In this document: piece after piece, positions 1-9,195 of the stretch | Layout of the letters: every line of letters begins with the position of its first letter | Position numbering within the stretch: the stretch's first letter is position 1 | Translations under genes and position numbers: made by a program | From: Modestobacter sp. VKM Ac-2984 | GTDB lineage: Bacteria; Actinomycetota; Actinomycetes; Mycobacteriales; Geodermatophilaceae | DNA: 64,000 nucleotides | Direction of reading: 5' to 3' | Assembly: GCF_026967985.1 (NCBI RefSeq) | Contig: NZ_JAPVBJ010000012.1 | Location: forward strand, 62,001 to 126,000 | Notes under the pieces: generated by a model | The model's input: the letters and a program-made list of their open reading frames with translations, nothing else | Databases searched by the model: none | What the model was told of the DNA's origin: nothing

Positions 1-3000
1 GTGCGGGCCGCAGTCGCCGCGCTCGGGCAGACCGTCGGCGTCGTCCTGCTGGCGGCCGGGCTGGCCCGCGCCGTCGCGGACGTCGCCGACGGCGCCACCC
101 CCGGGACGTCGCTGCTCGTGGCGCTGCTCGGCGTCGGGATCCGCGCGGCCGCCGGCGGGCTGGGCAGCGTGCTGGCCACCCGGGACGCCCGGCGGGCCGA
201 GGACACGCTGCGCCGCCGGCTGCTGACGCGGCTGCTCGACGGCGAGGGTGAGGCGGTCGCCGCCGCCGGCGGCAGCGGGCCGGCAGCGGTGCTGGCCACC
301 ACCCGGCTGCACGACCTGGGCCCGGCGCTGGCCACCTACCTGCCGGCGCTCGCCCAGACGATCGTCGTCCCGCCGGTGCTGCTGGTCGTCCTGGGGGTGA
401 CCGACTGGCTCTCCGCGCTGCTGGTGGCGCTCACCCTGCCGCTGGTGCCGCTGTTCATGGCACTGGTCGGGCTGCACACCCGGGACCGGACCGTCGAGGC
501 GGCCCGGGCGCTGGACCGGATCGCCGGCCACGTCGCCGAGCTGGTCCGCGGCCTGCCGGTGCTGGTCGGGCTGGGCCGCGCCGCCGACCAGCTCTCGACC
601 CTGGCCGACCTCGGCGAGACCCACCGCCGGCGCACGCTGGCCACCCTGCGGATCGCCTTCCTCTCCTCCCTGGTCCTCGAGGTGCTGGCCACCCTGTCGG
701 TCGCGCTGGTCGCGGTGACCGTCGGCGTGCGGCTGGTGCACGGGGACATCGGCCTGGACGTCGGCCTGCTCGCCCTGCTGCTCGCCCCGGAGGCGTTCGC
801 GCCGCTGCGGGCGCTGGGCTCGGCGCACCACGCCTCCGAGGACGCCGCCGAGGCCGCCGCCGCCGCGCGTGCGGTGCTCGCCGCCCCCGCCCCCCGGCCG
901 GTGCTGAGCGCGACCCCGGCCGGACAGCTGCGCGGGATCACCGTCGACGGGCTCACCGTCGCCTTCCCCGGCCGCGACCTGCCCGCCGTCGACGGCGCCT
1001 CGTTCGAGGTGGCACCGGGTGAGCTGGTGGCCCTGCGCGGGCCGAGCGGGTCCGGCAAGTCCACCGTGCTCGCCGTCCTGGCCGGGCAGCTCCTCGACGG
1101 GGCGACCGCGCAGGTCGACGGGGTGGTGCTGCGGCCCGACGACGTCGCCGTCGTCCCCCAGTTCCCGCACACCGTCGCCGACACCGTCCTCGATGAACTG
1201 CGCCGGCACGCCGGGGACGTGCCGGAGGAGTCGGCCACCGACCTGGCCGACACCGCGCTGGCCTGGCTGGACGCCGGCCACCTGCGCGAGCGCGCCTGCC
1301 GCACCCTCTCCCCCGGCGAGCTGCAGCGGGTTGCGCTGGCCCGGGCGCTGGTCCGGGTGCAGCGGGGGGCCCGGGTGCTGCTGCTCGACGAGCCGACGGC
1401 GTCGCTGGACGCGGCGAGCACCGCGCAGGTCGCCGAGCTGCTGGTCCGGCTGCGCGGGTCGCTGTGCACCGTGCTGGTCACCCACTCACCGGCGCTGGCC
1501 GCCCTCGCCGACCGGACCGTCGAGCTCGCCGGCCGCACCGCACTCCCACCGCTCACCAGCGTCCCCGCCCCCGCGCGCACGGGGACCGCTGACGCCGGTG
1601 CGCTGCCGGCCGCCGTCGCCGAGCCCGCAGCCGCGCCCGAGGCGGACCGTGGCACGGCAGGACTCGGCTGGCCGCGGCGCGCCGTGCTGAAGGCGGTCGC
1701 CGCCGGCACCGCCTCCAGCGCCTTCGGCGTCGCGCTGACCGCGGTCTCGGGCTGGCTGATCGTCCGGGCCGCCGAGCAGCCGCCGATCCTCACCCTGATG
1801 GTGGCGATCGTCGCCGTCCGGGCATCAGGACTGGGCCGGGCACTGCTGCGCTGGCTGGAGCGGCTGGCCGGCCACGACGCCGCCTTCCAGCTGGCGTCGG
1901 GCACCCGACTGCAGGTGTGGCGCGCCCTGGTCGCGCAGGGCCCGGCCGCCGACCGCACCCCCGGCCGGGCCCTGGCCCGGGTCGTCGGGGACGTCGGCCT
2001 GCTGCAGGACCTCTCCGTCCGGGTGGTCACCCCGCCGCTGGTCTCCGGCGTCGTGCTCGCCGGGACGGCGGCGGTGCTGGCCCTGCTCGACCCGCGGGCC
2101 GGTGCCCTGGTGGCCGCGCTGGTCGTCGTTGCGGTGCTGGGCCTGCTCGGCGTGCACCGCTGGGCCGACCGGGGCGGCGCCCGGCACGCCGCCGAGCTGC
2201 GCACGGTCACCCTGCGGCAGACCAGCGCGACGCTCGAGGCCGCCGGTGACCTGCGCGCGCACGGGCTCACCGGCACGGCCGTCGACCGGCTCGACGCGCT
2301 GGGCCGCCGGCAGGGCCGCTCGGCCCAGGCCGGCGCCACGGCCACCGCGCTGGGCGACGCGCTGGCGGTGCTAACCACCGGAGCCGCCGCCGTCGGCGCG
2401 CTGGCCGTCGCTGCGGTGAGCGTCCGCGCCGGGGAGCTCTCCGCACCCACTGCGGCGATCCTCGCGCTGGCGCCCCTGGCGCTGCTCGAGCCGCTGACCG
2501 CACTGGGGGCCGCGCAGCGCCACCGGCTGGCCTGGCGGGACGCGCGCGCCCGGATCGACGGCGTCCTCGCCGAGCCGGTGGCCACCGACCCCGCACCCGC
2601 CGACCGGTTGAGCCCGCCGCGGCCGGTGCGCGAGCTGGCGCTGGAGCACCTGACCGCCGGCTGGCCGGGCCGCCCGGGAGTGCTGCGCGACCTGGATGTC
2701 GTCGCGACCGCCGGGTCCGGCTGGCTCGTCGTCACCGGCCCGTCGGGCTCGGGCAAGTCGACGCTGCTGTCGGTGCTGATGGCCTCCCTGCGCCCGGCCG
2801 CCGGCGACTACGTCCTGGGCGACGGGCGCCGCCCGGTGCCCGCCGACCGGCTGACCCGGGTCGACGTGCAGGCCGCCATCGCCTGGTGCCCGCAGGACGC
2901 GCACGTCTTCGACGCGACGCTGCGGGCCAACCTCGCGCTGGCCCGCCCCCGCGGTGAGCTCACCGGCGACGACGGCGAGGCGGCGATGCGCCGGGCCCTG

Positions 3001-3336
3001 ACCGACGCCGGGCTCGGCGCGCTGCTGGCCGGCCTCCCGGCCGGGCTGGACACGCCGGTGGGCGCGGGCGGCACCTCGCTGTCCGGGGGCGAGCGCCGGC
3101 GGCTGGCGGTGGCCCGGGCGCTGCTGGCCGACCGCGACGTCGTGCTGCTGGACGAACCGACCGCCCACCTGGACCCGCCGACGGCCGCCGCCCTGGTGGC
3201 CGACCTGCGCCGGGCCCTGGCCGGCAGGCTCGTCGTCTGCGTGACCCACGACCCGGCGCTGGCCGAGGAGCGCGACAGCGTGCTGCGGCTGGCCGGTGCG
3301 GCCGCCGAGCACACCCCGGCCACGGCGCGCCGCTGA
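1..3336 (+). CDS. cydDC: CydDC fused thiol-reductant ABC exporter (5' partial)
   Basis: Heterodimer-type ABC exporter in one chain. In E. coli CydDC exports cysteine/glutathione to the periplasm and is needed for cytochrome bd assembly. The first half has a membrane domain (about residues 1-280) and an ATPase with Walker A GPSGSGKST at 347-355 and signature LSPGE near 437. A linker around 520-555 leads to a second membrane domain and ATPase (Walker A 913-921, LSGGE near 1027). The frame is open at base 1 and the usual N-terminal residues are missing, so the true start probably lies upstream and the GTG at base 1 may be coincidental. Fused CydDC is common in actinobacteria. cydAB would be expected just upstream, outside the window. 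Confidence 0.93.
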   Translation: MRAAVAALGQTVGVVLLAAGLARAVADVADGATPGTSLLVALLGVGIRAAAGGLGSVLATRDARRAEDTLRRRLLTRLLDGEGEAVAAAGGSGPAAVLATTRLHDLGPALATYLPALAQTIVVPPVLLVVLGVTDWLSALLVALTLPLVPLFMALVGLHTRDRTVEAARALDRIAGHVAELVRGLPVLVGLGRAADQLSTLADLGETHRRRTLATLRIAFLSSLVLEVLATLSVALVAVTVGVRLVHGDIGLDVGLLALLLAPEAFAPLRALGSAHHASEDAAEAAAAARAVLAAPAPRPVLSATPAGQLRGITVDGLTVAFPGRDLPAVDGASFEVAPGELVALRGPSGSGKSTVLAVLAGQLLDGATAQVDGVVLRPDDVAVVPQFPHTVADTVLDELRRHAGDVPEESATDLADTALAWLDAGHLRERACRTLSPGELQRVALARALVRVQRGARVLLLDEPTASLDAASTAQVAELLVRLRGSLCTVLVTHSPALAALADRTVELAGRTALPPLTSVPAPARTGTADAGALPAAVAEPAAAPEADRGTAGLGWPRRAVLKAVAAGTASSAFGVALTAVSGWLIVRAAEQPPILTLMVAIVAVRASGLGRALLRWLERLAGHDAAFQLASGTRLQVWRALVAQGPAADRTPGRALARVVGDVGLLQDLSVRVVTPPLVSGVVLAGTAAVLALLDPRAGALVAALVVVAVLGLLGVHRWADRGGARHAAELRTVTLRQTSATLEAAGDLRAHGLTGTAVDRLDALGRRQGRSAQAGATATALGDALAVLTTGAAAVGALAVAAVSVRAGELSAPTAAILALAPLALLEPLTALGAAQRHRLAWRDARARIDGVLAEPVATDPAPADRLSPPRPVRELALEHLTAGWPGRPGVLRDLDVVATAGSGWLVVTGPSGSGKSTLLSVLMASLRPAAGDYVLGDGRRPVPADRLTRVDVQAAIAWCPQDAHVFDATLRANLALARPRGELTGDDGEAAMRRALTDAGLGALLAGLPAGLDTPVGAGGTSLSGGERRRLAVARALLADRDVVLLDEPTAHLDPPTAAALVADLRRALAGRLVVCVTHDPALAEERDSVLRLAGAAAEHTPATARR

Positions 3337-3374
3337 CCGGTTTGCTGCGGCCACCGCCGCGGCACGTCTGGGGC

Positions 3375-4118
3375 ATGACCCTGGCCCAGCGCTTCGCCGC
3401 CGCGGCCGCCGCCGAGGAGGCGACCGCGGCGGCGGACGACGACGGGCACCTGCTCCCCGATCGGCTGGCCCGGACCGCCGCCCGGGTGCTCACCGTGGAC
3501 GGCGCCGGCCTCAGCGTGCTGACCGGCACCCGCGGACGCTGCCCGCTGGGCGCGAGCTCTCCGGAGGCCGGCCGGGCCGAGCGGCTGCAGTTCACCGTGG
3601 GCACCGGCCCCTGCCTGCTGGCGCACGCCTCGGGTGAGCCGGTGCTCGCCGGCGAGGAGGAGCTCCGCCGGCGGTGGCCCGCGTTCGCCGACGCGCTGGT
3701 GTCCACCACCCCCTACCGCGGCGTCGTCTCCCTGCCCGTCCCGGGGGCGCTGGCCGGGGCGGGGGCGCTGGACCTCTTCCTCACCGACCCCGACGACGTC
3801 CGGCGGCTCGACGTGTCCGTCGCCCTCGCCGTGGGTCAGCTGGTGTCGGACGCGCTCAGCGATGCCCTCGTGTGGTCGCCCCGGTCGGACGGCCAGGGAC
3901 CCGGCTGGCTGCGCAGCCCGGCCGCGGTCCGCCGGGCCGTCGTCTGGCGGGCGGTCGGGTCGCTCAGCCTGTCCTTGGACGCCGCCGCCGACGCCGCGCT
4001 GGACGTGCTGCGGGCGCACGCCTGGGCCACGGGGCGCTCGGTCGACTCGGTGGCGGCGGACCTGGTCAGCGGCCGGCTGGTGACCGCCGACGTCCTCGGG
4101 CGGCCCGGCGCGCCCTGA
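3375..4118 (+). CDS. GAF and ANTAR domain regulator
   Basis: A 247-residue protein with a GAF-like sensor domain (about residues 25-150, including the conserved-looking FTVGTGPCL stretch) and a C-terminal helical ANTAR-like segment (about 185-240, with an AVGSLSLSL opening and repeated alanines). ANTAR domains bind paired RNA stem-loops and act as transcription antiterminators. The ATG at 3375 was chosen because the sequence before it is not GAF-like. The gene follows cydDC by 38 bases and precedes a DUF1801 gene by 30, so cotranscription is possible. The ANTAR part is somewhat degenerate, so RNA binding is inference. Confidence 0.75.
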   Translation: MTLAQRFAAAAAAEEATAAADDDGHLLPDRLARTAARVLTVDGAGLSVLTGTRGRCPLGASSPEAGRAERLQFTVGTGPCLLAHASGEPVLAGEEELRRRWPAFADALVSTTPYRGVVSLPVPGALAGAGALDLFLTDPDDVRRLDVSVALAVGQLVSDALSDALVWSPRSDGQGPGWLRSPAAVRRAVVWRAVGSLSLSLDAAADAALDVLRAHAWATGRSVDSVAADLVSGRLVTADVLGRPGAP

Positions 4119-4148
4119 CCGGCCTTGCGGATGAGGCACGCTGGGCAC

Positions 4149-4523
4149 ATGGCGCAGCCGACGGTCGAGGAGTTCCTCGACACCCTGGACCACCCACGCG
4201 CCGACGACGTCCGCCGGCTCCGCGCGGCGATCATGGCCTCGGACGCCGAGCTCACCGAGCACGTGAAGTGGCGGGCGCCGAGCTTCTGCGCCCGGGGCGT
4301 GGACCGGGTGACCTTCCGGCTGTTCCCGGAAGACCACCTGCAGCTGGTCTTCCACCGCGGCGTGAAGCCCGAGGAGACCGCGGGCTTCGCGTTCGGTGAC
4401 GACACCGGGCTGCTGCGCTGGGCCGACACCGACCGCGCCGTCCTGACGCTGGGCGACTCCGCCGACGTGGCCGCCAAGCAGGGCGCGATCGTGGCGCTCG
4501 TGGAGCGCTGGGTCCGGGTCTGA
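4149..4523 (+). CDS. DUF1801 domain protein
   Basis: A 124-residue cytosolic protein. Short helical N-terminus, then the typical DUF1801 signature with HVKWRAPSF near residue 41 and a conserved FR(L/F)FP-like strand. The family includes the YdhG/YobT-like fold, and no enzymatic reaction is established. The ATG at 4149 is the first in-frame ATG after a short spacer from the GAF-ANTAR gene. It converges on the downstream cysteine-protein gene with only 7 bases between the stop codons. Confidence 0.75.
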   Translation: MAQPTVEEFLDTLDHPRADDVRRLRAAIMASDAELTEHVKWRAPSFCARGVDRVTFRLFPEDHLQLVFHRGVKPEETAGFAFGDDTGLLRWADTDRAVLTLGDSADVAAKQGAIVALVERWVRV

Positions 4524-4530
4524 GCCGGCC

Positions 4531-5205
4531 TCAGTCGCAGGGCGGCCCCTCCGGGACGTCGACCTGGATCTCCGGGCCCAGCTCGGCGTCGACCAGCGGC
4601 AGGTCGTCGCCGGACCAGAAGCTGCCCGGGTCGTAGGCGTTGAGCGGCCGGTTCTTCGGCAGCAGGCCCATCGCCGTGTAGGTGGTGGCGACCAGCTCGG
4701 CGCAGAAGACCGTGTCGTTCGTCTGGTGCCGGCGCAGCTTGCCGTTGACCCAGCCGTGGGCCAGGTGCCGGGTGGTGGGGAACGGCTTGCCGTCGAGCCG
4801 GGCGATGGTGCGCAGCACGGCGTCCTCCATCTCCCGCGGCACCCCGCCGTCGTCGGCCGGGCCGACCAGCTGGCGCAGCCAGGCCTGCTGGCCGTACCGC
4901 TTCTTCCAGACGCAGACCGCGTCGGACAGGTCGTGCAGCTGGACCCCGCGCTGGTGCCGGCCGGACCACACGTCGGCCAGGGAGTGCCCCAGCTCGGCGT
5001 GCCAGAGCAACGGCGGCAGGTCCTCCAGGACGACGGCCATGCCGACGTGGTTGACCGGGGCGTTGGTGACCGTCCGGATGGCCCGGTCGGCCAGTGAGGT
5101 GCCCCGGAAGACCCAGACGTCGCCGGTCCGGGTGAGCTCGACGGCGTCGTGCAGCGGCAGGACGCGGGCGGAGGAGGTGCGGAACACAGCGCGGGAGTGA
5201 GCCAC
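4531..5205 (-). CDS. YiiX-like permuted papain-fold protein (candidate)
   Basis: A 224-residue protein with no signal peptide or membrane segment. An N-terminal VNHVGMAVV motif (His about 53) and a later TVFCAELVATTY motif (Cys about 168) match the His-then-Cys order of circularly permuted papain/NlpC (YaeF/YiiX-type) amidases or proteases. Substrate unknown. The GTG at 5205 was chosen over an upstream in-frame ATG because a perfect -10 (TACGGT) ends exactly six bases before it, which fits leaderless transcription; the ATG would lie inside the divergent promoter. It is divergent to a small membrane protein gene. Confidence 0.6.
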   Translation of the reverse strand: MAHSRAVFRTSSARVLPLHDAVELTRTGDVWVFRGTSLADRAIRTVTNAPVNHVGMAVVLEDLPPLLWHAELGHSLADVWSGRHQRGVQLHDLSDAVCVWKKRYGQQAWLRQLVGPADDGGVPREMEDAVLRTIARLDGKPFPTTRHLAHGWVNGKLRRHQTNDTVFCAELVATTYTAMGLLPKNRPLNAYDPGSFWSGDDLPLVDAELGPEIQVDVPEGPPCD

Positions 5206-5210
5206 ACCAC

Positions 5211-5217
5211 TACCGTA
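5211..5217. promoter_or_regulatory. Overlapping divergent leaderless -10 elements
   Basis: The stretch TACCGTA holds a TAnnnT -10 hexamer on each strand: TACCGT (5211-5216) on + and TACGGT (5217-5212) on -. The + element ends eight bases before the ATG at 5225. The - element ends six bases before the GTG at 5205. Neither gene has a Shine-Dalgarno sequence. This is the arrangement expected for two leaderless mRNAs fired from one shared -10. Seen in sequence; function inferred. Confidence 0.6.
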
Positions 5218-5224
5218 ACGGCTC

Positions 5225-5494
5225 ATGCGCCTCTCGAAGCTGCTCGGAGTCGCCGGGATCGTCGGCGTTGCCGCGACCGGCACCGTCCTGCTCCGCCACG
5301 AACGCCACCGCCGGTCCTACACGCCGGAGGAGGTGCGCGCCCGGCTGCAGGGCCGGGTGGCGGAGGTCGCGACCGCCGACGCCGACCCGGACCTCGTCCC
5401 GGACTGGCCGGCCGAGGTCGAGCGGCCGCAGCGCCACCCGATGGAGGCGCTGCTCAGCACGGTGATGCGGGTCGGGCCCCTCCGCCGCTTCTGA
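5225..5494 (+). CDS. Small single-pass membrane protein
   Basis: An 89-residue protein. Residues about 4-23 form one hydrophobic helix (LLGVAGIVGVAATGTVLL) followed by a positively charged HERHRR stretch, so an N-in signal anchor with a cytosolic or surface tail is likely. The rest is charged and proline-containing with no recognised domain. The gene is read from a probable leaderless promoter shared with the divergent cysteine-protein gene, and its stop lies directly beside a palindromic repeat that separates it from eutC. Function unknown. Confidence 0.6.
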   Translation: MRLSKLLGVAGIVGVAATGTVLLRHERHRRSYTPEEVRARLQGRVAEVATADADPDLVPDWPAEVERPQRHPMEALLSTVMRVGPLRRF

Positions 5495-5495
5495 C

Positions 5496-5555
5496 GGCCC
5501 TCTCTCAGGGGCCCGCCCCGAGCTCGCGAGGGGTGGGGGGAGAGAGGGTCCTTCA
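5496..5555 (-). repeat. Palindromic 3'-end repeat, copy A
   Basis: A 60-base hairpin element between convergent genes. Outer stem CCCTCTCT (5498-5505) pairs with AGAGAGGG (5541-5548); inner stem CCCC (5516-5519) pairs with GGGG (5530-5533). On the minus strand it begins TGAAGGACC, and that TGA is the stop codon of eutC. Copies B (14434-14492) and C (60165-60227) share the layout. It has no T-tract but could act as a bidirectional terminator. Confidence 0.85.
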
Positions 5556-6326
5556 GCCCGCGCCCGGGGGGAGCGTCGTCCCCTCGTCCTTGAGGACGAC
5601 GCCGGAGGCGCCCAGCTGGCGGGAGGCCTGGAGCAGCGCGACCAGGGTGTCGGCGGCCTGGGCGTAGCCGAGGCCGTGCGGTGGCCGGACGTTGGAGATG
5701 CAGTTGCGCTCGGAGTCCGCCCGCCCGGGCCGCGGCCCGTGGGTGAGGTACAGACCGAGGCTGTCCGCGGAGCTCAGCCCCGGCCGCTCCCCCACGGCGA
5801 CGACGACGATCCCCGCGCCCAGCGCCTCGCCCACCGGGTCGCCGAGGGCCACCCGCGCCTGGTGCGCGAGGACCAGCGGGGCGACCGACCACCCGGGCAG
5901 CCGGTCCAGCACCGCCGCCACCGTGCCGGCCGCGTGCTCGTGCACGGCCCGCGGGGACAGCCCGTCGGCCAGCACCAGCGCCAGGTCGTACGCGCCGCCG
6001 GGCAGCTCGGTGTCCGGGGCGAGCCGCCGGCCCAGGTCCGGGCGCTGCAGGTAGGTGGCCCGGTCGGGTGCCTGGCTGTGCACCTCCAGCACGTCGAGCC
6101 CGACCCGGGCCCCGGTCAGCGCCGCGCGCACCCGGTCGGCGTCCAGGGCGGTGTGCACGGCGTCGCGGGCGGCCGCGTGCGCGGCGCGGAACTCCAGCTC
6201 CCGGGACGTCGGCAGCCCGTCCCCGGCCCGGCCCAGCGCCACCCGGGCCCGGGTCGCGTCCCGCAACACCGCCCACGGGTCGTCCGAGGGGCCGAAGTCG
6301 CGACTCCGGCCCTGGAGGTCGGTCAT
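5553..6326 (-). CDS. eutC: Ethanolamine ammonia-lyase small subunit
   Basis: A 257-residue light chain of the adenosylcobalamin-dependent enzyme that splits ethanolamine into acetaldehyde and ammonia. EutC hallmarks are visible: ARVALGRAG near the N-terminus, LVLADGLSP, VGERPGLSSADSLG and the C-terminal ERNCISNVRPPHGL, residues known to help bind B12. The start ATG overlaps the eutB stop by four bases (ATGA), so the two subunits are translationally coupled. The stop codon lies in the edge of repeat copy A. No shell or reactivase (EutA) genes are next to it. Confidence 0.95.
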   Translation of the reverse strand: MTDLQGRSRDFGPSDDPWAVLRDATRARVALGRAGDGLPTSRELEFRAAHAAARDAVHTALDADRVRAALTGARVGLDVLEVHSQAPDRATYLQRPDLGRRLAPDTELPGGAYDLALVLADGLSPRAVHEHAAGTVAAVLDRLPGWSVAPLVLAHQARVALGDPVGEALGAGIVVVAVGERPGLSSADSLGLYLTHGPRPGRADSERNCISNVRPPHGLGYAQAADTLVALLQASRQLGASGVVLKDEGTTLPPGAG

Positions 6327-7735
6327 GGACGGGCGGCGGCGAGCAGGGCGCGGGCCGCGGGCGCCTCGGGGGTCAGCTCGCGGACGTGGCCGGCGTCGTC
6401 GAGCAGGTCCATCATCGCCAGCCACGCCTCGAACTCCGGGGCCGGCCGCAGGTCGAGCACCGACCGGGCGGTGAGCACGTCGGTGAACGACAGCGACTGG
6501 TAGTGCAGCATCACGTCGTCCGAGCCCGGGACGGCGATGACGAACGAGCAGCCCGCCGCGCCCAGCAGCAGGGTGAGGGTGTCGGTGTCGTCGCCGTCGA
6601 CGTCGGTGTGGTTGGTGTAGCAGACGTCCACGCCCATCGGCAGGCCCAGCAGCTTGCCGCAGAAGTGGTCCTCCAGCCCGGCCCGGATCACCTGCTTGCC
6701 GTCGTAGAGGTACTCCGGCCCGATGAACCCGACGACGGTGTTGACCAGCAGCGGGTCGAAGTGCCGGGCCACCCCGTAGGCGCGGCACTCCAGGGTCTGC
6801 TGGTCGACCGGGCCGTCGACGCCGTGGTGCGCGTCGGCCGACAGCGCCGAGCCCTGCCCGGTCTCGAAGTAGGTCACGTTGCTGCCCACCGTGCCCCGGC
6901 CCAGCTCCAGCGCGCCCGCCCGGGCCTCGGCGAGCAGGTCGAGGGTGACGCCGAAGCCGCGGTTGCCGGCCTGGGTGCCGGCGACGGACTGGAAGACCAG
7001 GTCGACCGGCGCCCCGGCCTCCAGCGCCCGCAGCGTGGTGGTCACGTGCGCGAGGACGCAGGACTGGGTGGGGATCTCGTAGCGGCTGATCACCGCGTCG
7101 ACCAGCTCCAGCAGCGCGATCGTCTGCGCCGGGGAGTCGGTGGCCGGGTTGATCCCGATGACGGCGTCCCCGCAGCCATGCAGCAGCCCGTCCAGGATCG
7201 AGGCGGTCACCCCGACGGCGTCGTCGGTGGGGTGGTTGGGCTGCAGCCGGGACGCCAGCCGGCCGGGCAGCCCGAGCGTGCTGCGCAGGCCGGTGACCAC
7301 CCTGGTCCGGCGGGCGACCGCGATCAGGTCGGCGTTGCGCATCACCTTGGACACCGCCGCCACCATCTCCGGGGTGAGCCCGCGGGCCAGGGAGGAGATC
7401 GCCACCTCGTCCCGCTCGGCCGCCCGAGCCAGCAGCCAGTCGCGGAACCCGCCGACCGTGAGCGCGGCGACCGGGGCGAAGGCGGCCGGGTCGTGGGTGT
7501 CCAGGATCAGCCGGGTGACGTCGTCCTCGTCGTAGCCGACCACCGGCTCGGTCAGGAAGGTGGTCAGCGGGACGTCGGCCAGCACGTGCTGGGCGGCGAC
7601 CCGCTGGGCCTGCGACTCCGCCGCCACCCCGGCGAGCACGTCACCGGAGCGGGCCGGCGTCGCCTTCGCCAGCACGTCGGTCAGCGAGCGGAACTCGTGG
7701 GTGTGCCCGCCCAGCGTCGTCCGGCGGACGGTCAT
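6323..7735 (-). CDS. eutB: Ethanolamine ammonia-lyase large subunit
   Basis: A 470-residue TIM-barrel heavy chain carrying the substrate site of ethanolamine ammonia-lyase. Characteristic EutB stretches are present: VMRNADLIAVA, PNHPTDD, GCGDAVIGINPATDS, CVLAHVTTT, FETGQGSALSADAHHG and GVDVCYTNH. Length matches the family (about 450-470). The ATG at 7735 overlaps the permease stop by four bases, and its own stop overlaps the eutC start. The three-gene order permease-eutB-eutC points to ethanolamine uptake and cytosolic cleavage without a microcompartment. Confidence 0.96.
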   Translation of the reverse strand: MTVRRTTLGGHTHEFRSLTDVLAKATPARSGDVLAGVAAESQAQRVAAQHVLADVPLTTFLTEPVVGYDEDDVTRLILDTHDPAAFAPVAALTVGGFRDWLLARAAERDEVAISSLARGLTPEMVAAVSKVMRNADLIAVARRTRVVTGLRSTLGLPGRLASRLQPNHPTDDAVGVTASILDGLLHGCGDAVIGINPATDSPAQTIALLELVDAVISRYEIPTQSCVLAHVTTTLRALEAGAPVDLVFQSVAGTQAGNRGFGVTLDLLAEARAGALELGRGTVGSNVTYFETGQGSALSADAHHGVDGPVDQQTLECRAYGVARHFDPLLVNTVVGFIGPEYLYDGKQVIRAGLEDHFCGKLLGLPMGVDVCYTNHTDVDGDDTDTLTLLLGAAGCSFVIAVPGSDDVMLHYQSLSFTDVLTARSVLDLRPAPEFEAWLAMMDLLDDAGHVRELTPEAPAARALLAAARP

Positions 7736-9195
7736 CGCACGTCCTCCTCCGCGGCGGCCAGCAGCGCGAACTCCTCCTCCGGTGCCGAGGCGACCAGGTG
7801 GTGGCGGCTGTAGAGGGCGAAGTACCCGAGGAACACCGCGTACGCCGCCAACGTCCAGCCCGCGGCGACCGGGTCGACCAGGAAGGTCGCCAGCACCGCC
7901 GCGGCGGCGAGCACCAGGGCCACGCCGGTGGTGACCGTGCCGCCGGGCGTGCGGTACGGCCGGTGCAGCTCCGGCTCGCGGCGGCGCAGCACGATGTGGC
8001 TCACCATCATCAGCACGTAGGAGACCGTGGCCCCGAAGACCGCCATGTTCAGCAGCATCGCGCCCTGGCCGGTCAGCGAGAGCGCGAAGCCGATGGCGCC
8101 GGGCACCAGCAGGGCCAGCGTCGGCGCCTTGCGGGAGTTGGTCACCGACAGGGCGCGAGGCAGGTAGCCGGCGCGGGAGAGCGCGAACGTCTGCCGGGAG
8201 TAGGCGTAGATGATCGAGAAGAAGCTGGCGACCAGGCCGACCAGCCCGGCGTAGTTGATCACCGTCGTGAGCCCGCTGGAGGCCCCCGCGACCTCGAGCG
8301 CCTCCACCGGCGGGTTCCCGCTGGCCGACATCGCCTCCGACCCCCCGGCACCGGCGGTGAACACCAGCATCAGCACCGCCAGGACCAGCAGCAGGCCCAT
8401 CGCGGCGACGATCCCCCGGGGCATGCTCCGGGCCGGGTCCTTGGCCTCCTCCGACGCCAGCGGCACGCACTCCACCGCGAGGAAGAACCAGATGGCGAAC
8501 GGGAAGGCCGCCCAGACGCCCATCACGCCGAACGGCAGGAACTCCGAGGCACCGGCTGCGTCGGTGGGCGCGATGTCGGTCAGGTTGGCCGCGTCGAAGG
8601 CGGGGACGGCCCCGACCAGGTAGAGCACCAGGCCGGCGACGGCGACCGCGGCGATCACCAGCATCACCTTCAGCGCCTCACCGACGCCCAGCAGGTGGAT
8701 GCCGATGAACAGGCCGTAGGCCGCGAGGTACACCCACCAGCCGTCGGTGATGCCGAACAGGCCGAGCGACTCGACGTAGGCGCCGATGAAGGTGGCGATG
8801 GCCGCGGGGGCGATCGCGTACTCGATGAGCACGGCGACGCCGGTCGCGTAGCCGCCCCACGGGCCCAGCGCCCGCCGGGCGAACGTGTAGCCGCCCCCGG
8901 CGGTCGGCAGCGCCGAGCCCAGCTCAGCCAGGCCGAAGACCATCGCCGAGTACATGACCGCCATCAGGACGACGGCGATCAGCAGCCCGCCGAAGCCGCC
9001 CTCGGCCAGCCCGAAGTTCCAGCCGGCGTAGTCGCCGGAGATGACCGCGGCGACGCCGAGGCCGGCCAGCAGCACCCAACCGGCGGTGCCGCCGCGGAGC
9101 TGCCGCTTCTCCAGGTAGCCGACGTCGACCGCCTCCGCCTCGACCCCCCGCCCCGGTCCGTGTGCTGCTCGGGCGGGCGCGGGTTCGACGGTCAT
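7732..9195 (-). CDS. eat: Ethanolamine permease (APC superfamily)
   Basis: A 487-residue amino acid/polyamine/organocation transporter with about 12 hydrophobic helices. GDYAGWNFGL in helix 1, GGGYTFARRALGP, and VECVPLASEEAKDP match ethanolamine permeases of the Eat/EutH-independent type. It is the first gene of the eut operon and overlaps eutB by four bases, which supports the substrate. The ATG at 9195 gives a roughly 30-residue hydrophilic N-terminus. A GAACA-CGT-TGTTC inverted repeat lies about 100 bases upstream and may be an operator. The symbol follows family usage; the substrate is inferred from context and motifs. Confidence 0.88.
   Translation of the reverse strand: MTVEPAPARAAHGPGRGVEAEAVDVGYLEKRQLRGGTAGWVLLAGLGVAAVISGDYAGWNFGLAEGGFGGLLIAVVLMAVMYSAMVFGLAELGSALPTAGGGYTFARRALGPWGGYATGVAVLIEYAIAPAAIATFIGAYVESLGLFGITDGWWVYLAAYGLFIGIHLLGVGEALKVMLVIAAVAVAGLVLYLVGAVPAFDAANLTDIAPTDAAGASEFLPFGVMGVWAAFPFAIWFFLAVECVPLASEEAKDPARSMPRGIVAAMGLLLVLAVLMLVFTAGAGGSEAMSASGNPPVEALEVAGASSGLTTVINYAGLVGLVASFFSIIYAYSRQTFALSRAGYLPRALSVTNSRKAPTLALLVPGAIGFALSLTGQGAMLLNMAVFGATVSYVLMMVSHIVLRRREPELHRPYRTPGGTVTTGVALVLAAAAVLATFLVDPVAAGWTLAAYAVFLGYFALYSRHHLVASAPEEEFALLAAAEEDVR

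Noticed and set aside
336-2756. Long open frames antisense to cydDC and to most other genes
   Set aside because: Very GC-rich DNA keeps antisense frames open. They lack recognisable domains and are rich in Arg, Pro and Ala, while the sense frames have clear family motifs.
6327-6788. Upstream extension of eutC
   Set aside because: The extension runs through eutB in another frame and lacks family motifs; the ATG overlapping the eutB stop is the natural start.
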